Assembly (NCBI GenBank): GCA_963565915.1
Contig: OY751487.1
Span: 2,728,001 to 2,792,000 of the forward strand
Direction: 5' to 3'
DNA: 64,000 bases
Origin: Entoloma clypeatum
Lineage: Eukaryota > Basidiomycota > Agaricomycetes > Agaricales > Entolomataceae
Part shown: positions 36,601 to 47,989 of the stretch, piece after piece
How the letters are laid out: every line of letters starts with the position of its first letter
How positions within the stretch are numbered: position 1 is the stretch's first letter
Translations under genes and position numbers: made by a program
Notes under the pieces: generated by a model
What the model was told of the DNA's origin: nothing
Seen by the model: the letters and a program-made list of their open reading frames with translations, nothing else
Databases searched by the model: none

Positions 36601-36923
36601 CAGAACCGGTCCGAGAAGTCAAAGAGAAAAGGGGCAGAAAGAGAAAGCAAAGGGATGATGATCTGCCAGAGTTCGATCTGGTCGGAATACCCGGAAAGGT
36701 CGCGGCCGAGAAGAAGGGTAGGAAGCCGCGAGGGCCAAAGAAAGCAATTCGTACACCCTCACACGCTGGCCTAATTTCTCCATTAACTCCCGCGATCCCC
36801 GTTCCATCCGCCACCCTTGCTACAGCGTCGGCTCCGCCTACTCCTTCGCTCAAAATACGACTTCCGCGAATGAACAACGCCGTCGCGCTGCCCGTCCATG
36901 GCAATACCTCTACAAGGCTTTGA
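33645..36923 (+). CDS. Double PHD-finger protein, Rco1-like (Rpd3S-type) chromatin subunit
   Basis: The first exons are 33645-33922, 34052-34382, 34444-34605 and 34657 onward, followed by several short-intron exons to the TGA at 36921-36923. PHD1 (34450-34600) reads CSSCRSYGALVYCDGCPRAFH ending CPSC; PHD2 (about 35005-35240) reads CFRCG ... CDYCNLHWHLDCLDPPL ... WMCPNH. A pair of PHDs separated by about 150 residues, with a DFW region after them (VIVLDFWNKLN), resembles Rco1 and fission-yeast Cph1/Cph2 of the Rpd3S/Clr6 complex, which bind H3 tails in transcribed chromatin. Basic AT-hook-like stretches (KRGRKRKQ, GRKPRGPKK) lie near the C terminus. Exon borders after 34900 are only approximate. 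Confidence 0.8.
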
Positions 36924-37256
36924 GTCTTGTACTCCACCGGAGCATGCTACCATGTTCCATCCGGCTCAAAGAACGGATACCTGATCCCTCCTTTGAGTGG
37001 CATGGGTTCCTCGAGGAACCAGTTCTTTTGATCTGATGGTAGCCTTTTGAACACTGGGTCTGAGACAATGATGGTACCCGACATTCCTTGCATCTATCGT
37101 GTGCAATGATATATCTTGTACATCCGTACAGATGAGACAACCTGTCCTTATGATACAACCTCGGCCTCTGTAATCTTTTGAAAACATTACTTTAGTTGAC
37201 CAAGGAAGCACGTGACCCACAAGAGGGAAAATCCAACGGAAACAGGAGCCCTTGTG
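36924..37256. promoter_or_regulatory. Intergenic region upstream of the phosphoglucomutase gene, with CACGTG
   Basis: 333 bp. CACGTG at 37209-37214 is 43 bp before the start codon. No repeat or ORF recognised. Confidence 0.45.
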
Positions 37257-40160
37257 ATGAATTCCTTGCAGGATCTTGTCGAAGAATGGCTCCGTTTAGA
37301 CCAAGTGAAGGACTTTGAGCTCCGTCGCCCTACCAAGGATGTTAACGACTATTAATTCATAGAATGGAACAACACGCCAAGAAATCGCATCCCTTTGGGC
37401 GGCCCGTAATGATGGAGAATTAGAGAGACGAATGAGGTATCAAAGCTCAATCAAACCGTCCCATGACTTTACAGTGTGTACAGGATCCGGATTGAATTCG
37501 GTACAGCTGGTTAAGTCGGATTTGCCATCGCTTCGTCAAACATGACATTTCTAACAGCGGAAATGTAGGTCTCAGAGGCAAGATGGAAGCAGGGTGGTCT
37601 CGCATGAATGGTCTGCTCCAAAGTTTCCTGGTTTCTCCCTACTTGTCACTCACTCAGTTTAGATTTGATCGTAATACAGGCTTCTCAGGTTGGTTCACGG
37701 CGAGATCATACAATGCATATGACCGGCTAAATGTTTGTAGGGCCTCTGTGCATACGTGAAAACGCATGTGAAGGATGCCACTTCTCGAGGAGTTGTCATA
37801 GGATATGACCATCGATATAACTCTGAGCGCTGGGCCAGATTGACGGCTGCTGCTTTCATAGCAAACGGAGTAAAGGCATACCTTTTTTCAGGTATAGTAC
37901 ACACACCCATGTATGTAAAATGTTTTCATTGTCTTTTCTCGTTTGTGAACATTGTGCTTTGTATAGTGTTCCATTCAGTGTGAAGAAACTACGGGCTGCT
38001 TGCGGTGTTATGATCACAGGTGAACGCCGTGCAACTGTATACCTGAAACACATTGACCGACGCAACCATGAAGCGAGTCATAATCCGAAGGTCAGTCGAA
38101 CTTATTACGGTCCCACCTATAGCAGTCTTAAGTTCGCTCTAGCAAGATAATGGTTACAAGGTGTGACGCATATCTTATCCTCTCTAAAACTGCATTCCTG
38201 AAATGAACGATAGGTATACTGGGAGAATGCCGTCCAGGTATGCAACAGGTCCCTGGCCTAGTGTTTATCTATCATAAACTTCTCAGATCATTGAGCCACA
38301 CGACAAGGGTATCTCTGAAGCCATTCAAGCTAACCTTGAGCCAAGGACTTGGTCGATAAATGGTCTTTCCGACCCTTTGCTCTGTCTCGATCTCACAGAT
38401 CAAATGCAAGACGAATATTTCAAGCAATTGACGCAATTGAACCGTTCATCGTACTCAAATGTCTTTCTTCTTTCTTTCGAAGAATTCATCCCCCTCTCTC
38501 AGAGATCTCAACAGAACATGCAACATCAAGTTTGTCAATACATCCATGCATGGAGTTAGCGATCGCATGGTAGCCAGAGCATTCAGCATATTTGGATTCG
38601 CCCCATATATACCAGTGAAGGAGCAACAGCTACCGGACCCAGAATTTCCGACCGTGCCTTTTCCGAACCCTGAAGAAAAAGGCAAGTCGGGTTTCTCGTC
38701 GTAAACCCACCTACAATGATACTTTTTAGGCGCATTGGTTCGTTGATTGACCAAGTTACCCCTAACAGCTGATCTCGCTCTAGGATCTCGCATTACAGAC
38801 TGCTGAGAGAGAGGTAGCTCAATATATTCTCGCCCAAGACCCTGATTCGGATCGCTTTTCTGCAGCGGAGAATAGGTGCGTCATTGACAATTTGGTTTCT
38901 TTTCGTCGACCAAAATCCCATTAGCGAGGGACAATGGACAATATTTACCGGTGACCAGCTCGGAGCCCTTTTTGCGCACTATACCTTCGAGATGTATAAA
39001 TCCACAGGAAAGCCACTCGAAAAGCTTGCGATAGTTGCATCGACTGTAAGCTCCAAGATGGTTGAAGCCATGGCAAAAGTAGAAGGGTTCAGGTTCGTGG
39101 AGTGCTTGACTGGTTCGTATTGCTTTCACGTCAGAGCTCCCTCTTTAATTGGAGTAAGTAGGATTCAAATATATTGGAAATACCGCTCTAGATCTTGTTA
39201 GGCAAGGATATGACGTACCCTTTGGGTATGAGGAGGCCATCGGATATATGTTTGGTACTCATATTCGCGATAAGGATGGCGTTGCCGCCACGGTGTGTAA
39301 CTCAGAGAATATACCTGACGAAAATTTTCAAATTCTAGCACCCTTACACAGGTCACCTTTGCGGAACTTGTGGCCTCGGTCCATAGTCAAAGAAAGACGG
39401 TCAAAGCGTACCTCGGAGAATTATATGCACGGTACATAATGCAGTCCTCCTTACTTTGATGCTGTACTAACCTCGATTCTCAAGGTATGGTTATTTCCAG
39501 GTGATCCCTTTGCCTGAGTTTCTGCAACTGTCAGTCTCATGCCAGCTAGACAAGCAACAGCTACTTCATTTGCACTGACGCTGCAACGATTGATCATATC
39601 TTTGCTAGGATACGATCATATCCTGCCAGTGTGGGTATCCCTTTTGCAGGAAGTCTTTTATTCGTTTTGAAGATTTTGGCAGGGTTCGGAGCATTCGGCT
39701 GACTCAGCGCTGAGCATTCTGTCATATCCTGGAGAGATTGCGGGACTGAAGATCACTAGTGTTATTGACCTCACGACTGGTTATGATAGTTCGAATCCGC
39801 CGACGTTCAAGCCATCTCTTCCACTATCCTCAGGTCATATGATTCAATTCCGAGCGGAAAACATGCTAGAGGGAACCTGCATCGTTCTTACGATACGGTA
39901 TGTCTGAATCACGCCATTCTGTCATGCACTGCCTAACTAACACGCCACCTCAGAACTAGTGGCACAGAGCCCAAGGTAATATCATTTTATATATATCGTA
40001 AAGCGCAAGGCTTACGATAGATGCTCAGATCAAGTATTACCTGGAAGGTAGCGGTGAAGACTTCCAGTCAGTATCAGCTATTCTACCAAGAGTCGTCACC
40101 GAACTTAGTGAGGTGTGGATGGAAGCTGAGGAACATAACCTGAGTCATGCTAACCTGTAA
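37257..40160 (+). CDS. Phosphoglucomutase/phosphopentomutase (Pgm2/Pgm3-type)
   Basis: The protein starts MNSLQDLVEEWLRLDQ, joins across an intron (37305-37362) to NGTTRQEIASLWAARN, and shows FGTAGLRGKM (substrate loop), VVIGYDHRYNS and the catalytic serine loop MITASHNPK, created by a splice at about 38021-38075. The metal site reads DPDSDRF, and GYEEAIGYMFG (sugar-binding loop) and RTSGTEPK (phosphate-binding loop) follow. The family interconverts 1- and 6-phospho-hexoses or 1- and 5-phospho-pentoses through a phosphoserine. The FGTAGLRG and SGTEPK form matches the PGM2/phosphopentomutase branch rather than classical Pgm1. At least ten introns; internal borders between 38100 and 39960 are not all certain. 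Confidence 0.88.
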
Positions 40161-40246
40161 TCGGTCACCTCGTGAATATGACTTATGTTGTGCAATATGA
40201 TACAAGCCATGAAAGAGGGAAGTAATACCACACCCAAAGCTGCCAA

Positions 40247-42255
40247 TTAGAAAAGTCTTGCTCTTCGTTCAACTTCTAAAGTCTTGGCTCTCTCCCACAA
40301 TGGCACCGTGATCTCGGTCTCATGAAGAGATAATGCCAGCAGCCTCCATACTCCGAGTTAGGACGAGTAATGAAGGAGGCATGAATGCGATTTTACCTCG
40401 CGACCATCATCCGCTGTATCAAATCATCGGAGGTGGTAGTTTCACTAGGGATGGAAGCTGCTTTCCTCTCATTCACAAAGTCATTTTGTATAAACTGGTT
40501 CAGAGTCAGCCGATGATCACTGGGAAATGCAGAAGGAGCACCTCTCCCATCTGTTCGTTGACACTAACAGCCCCTATCTTTGCACCTCCGACCATGCTAC
40601 GGTACATGTCAAGCTTCTCTTGAGGAGGTAGGACGATATCATCGGCAGACTTGTAAAAATACGATTTTTCCTTGGAATTGACAGGTCTAAGGGGTACATT
40701 GACGTGTGTCTGCATGACCGTTTACGTTCAGTGAAACCAGTAAGCGTTGTAAAATACCTGGAAAAGGGTGCTCTTTCTCCCTTCGCTGAGTACCACGAAA
40801 GCTATATCCGTGTTGAACGAAAAATGGCTATACGGAAAAGCATACTGGAGGGTTTGTGCATTTATAATTTCCTGAATGGCGCGAATATTCATAACACCTG
40901 TAGTACCATCAAACAAGGATGGGCGGCTGACAATGAACGTTACTCACCACGCTCGAGCACAGCACCTTCTGTCAGACCACTTTCTGTTGTTAAGCACACA
41001 CTACCACTGGGGACCTGAAGGAACCCGCTGTGGAGGTCTTCATTCTTAGACTCCGGTGTAAAGTTCGTGGAATGCAATGTTTCGAGGGACAGAGGAATGG
41101 TGGTCAATAAAGGGAAAATCTGGGAAAGGACATGGGAGAGAGCTGGGACATGATTTTTAAGAGGGAGCAGGTCAGACGGGGGCGAGGGGAAGAAAGAGAC
41201 TGTGAGAGTCAATGGGAGGATGGGTGGGGTCCTCGATCGACTGTTAATATAAATTGTGGGATCAGTGGTTGAATATAATCGTGTAGGCATACGCACACAC
41301 GGGCAATTGAACATAGAAGAAGCCATTCAGCCACCAAGCGGTCTCCTGCTAAACATTCATCTGCAATCCAAGTTATCAATTCCTCCCGCGATGCACTTAT
41401 GGAAGAGGTGCACGGGTATACGCGAGGAAGGATGGTCGAGGGGATCGGCTTAAAGAAAAGAACGTGAAGAGTGGGGACTAAGGTGGGCGAGGCAAGCTCG
41501 ATGTCTGAATGCAGACTGCAATATGGAAGGAGTCAGGACGTGAAGACAAAGGGAAGAGCTGTACTAACGGCTCAAAGGCTAGTATTCCGACAAAGTCGTA
41601 CAGATCGGTGGATTTGAGCGATTGAACAGCCGTCGGGTCGTTGTAGATCTGGAACTACATCAACGTGTGTCCAGCACATGGCCTGGGGTAGCACCTTGAC
41701 TTGCACGCCCACGTGAGACGCGTTCGGCACAGGGAACTTATGTGGACGAGGCGGATGATGGATCGAGTTTGTTTGGAGGGGCTCTCCGTTGCGATGGACT
41801 GTACACCACACGCTTTCGCCTGGTATGGTGACGGCCCAAAGGACTGCGCGTTCTCGTAAGTCTGCGTAGTTTAAGTGGTCTTGATCAGTTGCATCTGCAT
41901 CGTCCTCGGCCAAGCCCCAGCCACCACATCGCGCCGCGCTCCGCCTCGCAAGATACATTTCCGGCGAGGAAGATGTATCTTGGATCATCGCGCGGAAACG
42001 AACCAAAGACTTTTCTTTATATAATTCAGGAGGCGTCATGACGCCGAGAGGTGGGATCTGTTGTGGGGTAAGAGGACTCAGGAGGGGGTGGGGGACAATG
42101 CCCACCTCGTCGAACGCATCTGGCGCGCGAAATATATGTGAGAAGTGAGCAGAGGCCTTGTGTGGAAACGCATCGAGGGGCTCCCCGGGATCAAAGAGGG
42201 CGGCGAGGACGGCTGCTGGATGGGCGATGGCGTCGGGGACGAGGGAGGAGACCAT
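40247..42255 (-). CDS. MCM-complex-binding protein (MCMBP homologue)
   Basis: The N-terminal exon (from 42255) has LVRFRAMIQDT, PEMYL and ERAVLWAVTIPGE; a middle exon covers LLPLKNHVPALSHVLSQIFP through LHSGFLQVPSGSVCLTTES; later exons give NIRAIQEIINAQTLQYAFPY, FNTDIAFVVLSEGRKS and VNVPLRP. The C terminus ends in ERAKTLEVERRARLF. This order matches MCMBP, which binds MCM3-7 and helps supply or unload the replicative helicase. The family is absent from budding yeast but present in many basidiomycetes, plants and animals. The gene converges on the phosphoglucomutase (86 bp between stops) and diverges from CDC50 with 78 bp between ATGs. Confidence 0.87.
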
Positions 42256-42333
42256 GGTGAATGACGTAAGCGGGATGATTAATGGTCAGAGTCGAGGACT
42301 TAGCTTCCACCACCACTCACCATCGACGATTTT
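42256..42333. promoter_or_regulatory. 78-bp bidirectional interval between MCMBP and CDC50
   Basis: The interval contains TGACGTAA (42262-42269), a bZIP/CRE-like site, seven bases from the MCMBP start. No TATA box was evident. Confidence 0.5.
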
Positions 42334-43775
42334 ATGGCCCTTTTCAGTCGCAAAAAGAAGCACGACGACGACGACGACGACGACCGCTCGTCCGACGGAA
42401 AGAAGGAAAAGGGAGCATGGAGACGTCCTGCAAGTTCGTCTGTCGCTGCTCCGTCGCCCGTTGGGCATTCTCACTCACCTCTCTGCAGACACCGCCTTCA
42501 AGCAGCAGCGTCTCAAGGCATGGCAGCCCATTCTCACCCCAAAGACCGTGTTGCCGACGCTCTTCATAATTGGCATCATCTTCGCCCCGATTGGTGGTCT
42601 CCTCATCTGGGGCTCGTCGATGGTCTCGGAGATGACGTTCGACTACTCCGATTGCGAGAACCTCTCTCCATCGTCTGCAAATGGTTCCTTTGCATTTTCA
42701 GATATTCCTTCGAACAAATATTCCTATCGTCTACGTTCGGCGGACAGTAATGCTCGACCGTCCACTCCTAAATATGCCTTCCTCGACAACACATCCAACA
42801 GTTCCGTAACTGATGTCTCTGCCCAACGCCAATGTATTGTCGAATTCAATGTCCCTGCAGAGCTCCACGCCAGCGTTTTCTTCTACTACAAGCTCACCAA
42901 CTTTTACCAGAACCACCGCCGCTATGTGAAGAGTCTTGATTCCGACCAGCTCAAGGGCAAATTTGTTAGCACCAAGGATCTCAACAACGGTGACTGTAAA
43001 CCACTCGCTACCATTAACAACACCGCCGTATATCCTTGTGGCCTCATCGCCAATTCTCTATTCAATGGTCCGTCGCCATCATTACCCTCTTTTCAACGCA
43101 TGCATCTGAGCTGGTCTACCAGATACCTTCTCAGTCCCTGTTCGCTTGAATCCTTCCGGTGGCGATATCTCCTCCGACACGTATGAATTCACATCACGAG
43201 GCATTGCTTGGCCAGGAGAGGCCAAGAAATATGCCTCTACCCCAGGCTACAATCTCACCGACATCGTCCCACCACCCAATTGGTATAAACGCTACCCCAA
43301 CTACACATCAGACAACCCTCCACCAGACCTTCGCAATGATGAACATTTCCAAAATTGGATGCGGACAGCTGGTCTACCCACTTTCACGAAGCTCTATGGT
43401 AGAAATGACACCCAGAACATGCCGCAAGGAACATATCGTATTATCATCGGACTCAGTAAGCTCTTGCCTCGGTCTAGCCCTGCTGCTGATGCTCTCGTCA
43501 TTAGATTTTCCTGTTCTCCCATACAAAGGAACGAAATCCTTTGTTATATCGACTGTCTCTTGGATAGGTGGTAAGAACCCTTTCTTAGGGTGGGCATATG
43601 TTGTATCTGCTGCCATTTTCGTTGTCCTGGCCATCCTGGGTACCATTCGACATCTTGTCAAACCCAGGTTCGTGCCCAATGAGATCCACTGTGCCGTTGT
43701 GAGGTTTACAAACAATTTCTACTATTTCATTACAGGCGCTTGGGAGATATGTCCCTTCTGTCATGGAACCGATGA
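42334..43775 (+). CDS. Cdc50/Lem3-family flippase beta subunit (404 aa)
   Basis: Five exons: 42334-42433, 42489-43067, 43123-43455, 43505-43667, 43736-43775. The N terminus has an aspartate run (HDDDDDDD). Two membrane segments flank a large lumenal domain: TLFIIGIIFAPIGGLLIWGSS and FLGWAYVVSAAIFVVLAILG. Diagnostic stretches include KQQRLKAWQPILTPK, FYQNHRRYVKS, PCGLIANSLFN, WYKRYPNYT, LPTFTKLYGR and the terminal RLGDMSLLSWNR. The protein chaperones P4-ATPases that flip aminophospholipids in Golgi, endosome or plasma membrane. The lumenal domain contains several N-glycosylation sequons (NGS, NTS, NTT). Confidence 0.95.
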
Positions 43776-43840
43776 TCAGATGGAAGAATTTCCGTCCAAC
43801 TACCACAAGTCACGACATGTAATCAGTAATCACTATCGCA

Positions 43841-45194
43841 TCACAATGGAGTACTTGAATCTACAACCTCCATCTCAACCGTTCTAGCAGTATAACCTAT
43901 ACCCCGACAATGGATGATTGTGTGCCCAGAGGGCATCTCTTCCACCTGGAACTTAGCGTCCGTAAGTTGTTCAGCTACCCAAATGGCAGTACTACGACAA
44001 GATGAGCAGCAAATATCATGGTAAAATGCACAACGAACCGAGTATGCAGAGCAAGCCCACCAGTCCCACAGTTCAAGACCGAGCAACCCTCTGCCAAAGC
44101 CATGAAAATGATAACTTGGTCTTGTAACCACTGATAGAAATATAAATCAGATGAAGCAACACTGGGGTCAACATAAGGGGGCCAACTTCGTCAACACATC
44201 CCCCAGCATTCAACCCTCGCAGAAGCGCTTGAGCAGCCACCTCTCCAACGTCAGCAGGATCCATGCCTTTCTCGCCCACTGCACTCCCCCCAATAATACC
44301 ACCGCCTTCAAGCTCGGCCCACAAAACTATTCCGCTCCCTGCGCCTTTCGTGTCCTCGTTCCGTTCCCGCTTATATTCAATCGTTATCGGCACCTCTTCA
44401 TTTTGCTCGCCTGCATTCGATGCCTTGAGGTCACCCAACCCTCTCTTCGCACCCATCACCAGGTCTCGTCCTACTCTGGTAGGCAAGCCCGCAAAATGCG
44501 CGATCCCGCCCACAGATTTAATTCGTCCCCTCTCCAACAATTGCATCCCCTTCAGCCTCTTGCCCAAGCTCGCATCCTTGGTTCCTTTCGTGTAAAGAGG
44601 AGAAACAACAACACGAACCTCCCCTCCTCCCCTTGGGTAGTATCCTCGCTTCCGAATGTCAAGTTGCACACCATCAAATCCGAAATGCCGTCTTATAAAT
44701 GGCAGGAATACATGTTGCGTGTAATCTATTTGGGGAGCCTGCGACGCGTTCGTCCCTCCCAAGAGTGTGAGCACGGATGGAGGCACAGGTGAAGGCGAAA
44801 ACATGAGCATTGGAAGGGCAAGCTGGAGGAGGAGCGTCGTGGACCCTGCTGTTATTGAGTTCGCCATGAACTCTCGGGGAAGGTTTATTGGCCCTGGTAT
44901 AAAGTCAACTGCCATCGACCCAGTCGTGGCACCTGTTAGACGCGCAAAGCATATGTCTGCAGCTAATTCTAGGCCTGTGCCGGTTGGGCGGGGATCAGGT
45001 CGGCTGAGAAAGCATAAAAGAAAACACAAACCAGTTCGATGTTGATTCTTCAGACCTGGTGGTCTCCTAGCGTTTCGAATCTTGTGTATCGACACTGGTC
45101 TCCCAAGCAGCGCTGAGAGGGAGATGGAATTTCGGAGTATCTGTCCCCCCCCTTCTAGCATGCTTCCATCGATTAGGATAGCAGCTGGTGACAT
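43841..45194 (-). CDS. RNA 3'-terminal phosphate cyclase, RtcA type (397 aa)
   Basis: Four exons: 45194-45032, 44974-44187, 44130-44039, 43991-43841. Motifs include LIDGSMLEGGGQILRN at the start, PGLKNQHRTGLELAADI (across intron 1), GSTTLLLQLALPML, RRHFGFDG, KRGYYPRGGGE and a C-terminal HTRTAIWVAEQLTDAKF. The enzyme converts RNA 3'-phosphate to a 2',3'-cyclic phosphate through an AMP-linked histidine. RGYYPRGGGEV and GGCVDE favour the true cyclase class over Rcl1, which is shorter in these motifs and catalytically dead. A GTG three codons upstream is also open, but the ATG at 45194 is preferred. It converges on CDC50 with 65 bp between stops. Confidence 0.93.
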
Positions 45195-46128
45195 TTCCGA
45201 CACTGTTTAGCGGGGGTTGGGAGTAGCAACTTGAGTCACAAGAGTCATCGTGAACGTTGCTGGGCAGGGTCCGATCATCCCATTTCATTTATTTAATGAA
45301 AAGACGACGTCGTTTAGACCTTGCGACAGTGCTCCTCCAGCTGTAGCACCTGTCGATGTCCCACTCCCCGACGTTTAATCATACTGCTCAGTGTTCAATC
45401 ATGCTGCTCAGCGCATTTGAATCACCCTAATTCGAGGTAGGTACCTCACCATACGTTACACAGTTACTACGACATTTCTATGCCTAAACTTGACACTAGC
45501 AACATTCTCAAAAATTCGCTAGGGGGAGCAGGTCGCACCGCCAAAAGGCATCGCGGACGCGATCCGGAGCGATAACGCCCAGAATCCAGCCAAGGAGGCG
45601 ACGACCCGGACCACTGTGAAGATGGCTTTCTATGAGATGTTGAGTTCATTGGGACCCGAAGAAAGCTTTGAGACACTTTCTACGGACCCTATTTCAGTAT
45701 TTCAATGGTAGAATATTATACGCCTCACTGCCAGTGGTCCCCCTTTCGTTCTGTAGCAAGCATCGATAAAACGAGAGCCGTGCGGTGAACAACAAATCAT
45801 TCATATTCGTCAACGTTCAAGCTGCATTTCGCTTGGCGCCTCCGCCACGATCAAGGATGTGTCCACATGCTGACAACTGCCCGCAGGAGATAGGGCTTTT
45901 CTAAGTCCAGTCAGTATGAGGCTGTCTCATGGCCGTGGTGTAAGATGTCCTTAAAGATAGCTTACTTTTACCGAGCTCATGGGACCACTGGGAGAGACAG
46001 AGGGACCGGAATGCCAGTAGAACCTTAGCCGAAGAGAAGAGAGACGTCGTAGGGAGGGATGGTGCGTGGTCATTGGTAAAGTCATAGAAAAGGCAACCTC
46101 TCATTCATTTGGGGTATATAGTCAGATC
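45195..46128. other. Intergenic region with one possible short exon
   Basis: About 930 bp. A plus-strand open stretch at 45530-45711 follows an AG and reads with ordinary composition (KMAFYEMLSSLGPEESFETL), but has no clear start or upstream exon. A GACGACGTCGTT palindrome lies near 45303-45315. Mostly 5' region of RTCA and 3' region of FMT1. Confidence 0.35.
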
Positions 46129-47625
46129 CTAAGTCGGAGTTCTGTCCACAGCTTCAAGTGAAAAGTAGAGCTGGTCATCCTCCACCAAGCCCAACCCCTT
46201 GGCGCCATTCCACCAATTCTTTGCGACGACCAATGCTTTGCCCTCTTGCTTTACTAGTGGAACGCTGAGGGCCAGTCCATCGGCACAACGAATGATCAAA
46301 GTCTGCGTAGATTTCTGGAGCGTTGCAGCCCCAGGCTTCAGGGAGAGCCCCACAGAAGAAGTGTCGAGTATTTCAGGTGAATGAAGTTGCAAAGTTTTCC
46401 TGGAGGGTAGGAATGTTGTAATTGCACGCTATGTCGATGAAGAGCAGATTTGAGATGACATAAGTGGCGAGAAGCCCAGATTGTGCTTACTTGATGACAG
46501 ATCGCACGATACCGATTTACTATAGATTCAGCAGACATGGTGTTGAAATTGATGACGGAGTCGTCAGCTGTGATAGCTGGTGCATGCGGCAAAGTCCCCA
46601 TGAGATCTTGCGGTACTGACCTCGCCTGCAAATCTCTAGTGAACCAAGGTTCTGTATGCTATTGGGACAACTGACCTTTCCCAACCGCATATCCCGCAGG
46701 ACAGACACCAATAGCCTGCCACCCACGTGCGCTAAAGTATTTCGTACTTCTGGGAACATCGCACCCTCATATAAGGGCTTTCTAAAGAGATTCATTAACC
46801 TGCATATGAGGCTATTGCAGGAGACCAACCACTCGAGAGCGACCCCATATTGCACCGGTGTCAATTCCCTCTTTGAATTTCAACATATCTATCACACAAA
46901 CGCCCGTTTCTTTTTTGCCATTCATTAATGTATGTTGTATTGGTGCGGGGCCTCTGTACTCGGGGAGAAGAGAGGGATGGACATTCAATCTTCTACCCGG
47001 AGCGAACAATTCCAGCAGAGGCGGCGAAAGGATGCGACCAAAGGAGGCAGTCACGACAACGTGATTCGGTGGTGGTGGGTCAGCCGCAGAAAAAAGTTGC
47101 GGAGGCTGTTGAAAACGTTGAGAAAGTTGTAAAATGAATTGCAGACAAACGAACGCACCTTCCACTGTCTAAACTCGGCTTTGGTATGAGGAATGTTGTG
47201 CACCGGAATCTTGAGGGATTCTCCAAGAAGTCTCAAAGGTGCTGCAGAAAATCCTTCCGTCACGATGTGGGCAACTTTCCAGGTATGATTATCTCACATA
47301 CGGAAAGTTGTGCGCCGCGTCGCAAGACTTTTTCATCCGGAGTCGTCGCAATGAAGATGTTCTCCCAGATGTCTGAGATGCCATTAAGTTCGCTATAATC
47401 AGGTCGAGATAAGATGGACGATATACCTTTTGCCGCATGAAGCTCACGAAGAACAATGCAGGAAAATTCATCACGGCCCATGAACAGGATTTTGAACGGG
47501 GAATTCGCTTTAGAGCCATAACATCTGGCAGTATAGTTGTGGCCCTTGCTGTGAGAACGTAGCAGGAAGGTAACAGAGCATTCGAATGGTCGACGAAGAA
47601 CCAGCGACTTGCAGGGAATAATCAT
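46129..47625 (-). CDS. FMT1: Methionyl-tRNA formyltransferase, mitochondrial
   Basis: The N-terminal 30 or so residues are basic and Ser-rich, fitting a mitochondrial presequence, followed by KILFMGRDEFS (start of the formyl-transfer domain). The hallmark NVHPSLLPEYRGPAPIQ lies near 46980-47030, with the folate-site region VCVIDMLKFKEGIDTGAI after it. A C-terminal OB-like domain (46392-46129) completes the protein. It formylates Met-tRNA for mitochondrial initiation. The ATG at 47625 is used; an upstream GTG is also in frame. At least five introns; not all borders were fixed. CACGTG lies 23 bp before the ATG. Confidence 0.88.
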
Positions 47626-47989
47626 GCAGGTCACGGAAAGGTGTTGTCACGTGCCGCGGTCAGCGCCAATGGCCCCATCCTCTGGACGATAACCTCTTTG
47701 TGCAAAGCATCATACTATCATACATGCAAGTATACCAATGCTTATGACCAACGGACAAGGCTTTTCTGAACCCCGGCAAAAACACACCCAAGACCACAGT
47801 TCTCGAACGAGGACGAGTCGTTCCTGCTATCACAAGGTGATATCTAGTGCACGAACGCTAAGCGCTAATTACTACAAGATATATCAATATAGGAACTGTG
47901 TCATGTCGCATAAGGGAGACAAGATACCGTCAAATGAAAGCTCAGAAATCATGCTCTCTGTAAAGTATGGCTTGTCTGGATATTCAGAG
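47626..47989. promoter_or_regulatory. Promoter interval of FMT1 with CACGTG (47648-47653)
   Basis: 364 bp between the HOOK stop and the FMT1 start on the same strand. TGTCACGTGCC occurs close to the start. Further upstream no motif or ORF is convincing. Confidence 0.45.

Noticed and set aside
45529..45711. Open stretch preceded by an AG and ending FQW-stop
   Set aside because: Composition is gene-like, but no start codon or upstream exon could be joined; left as a note in the intergenic entry.
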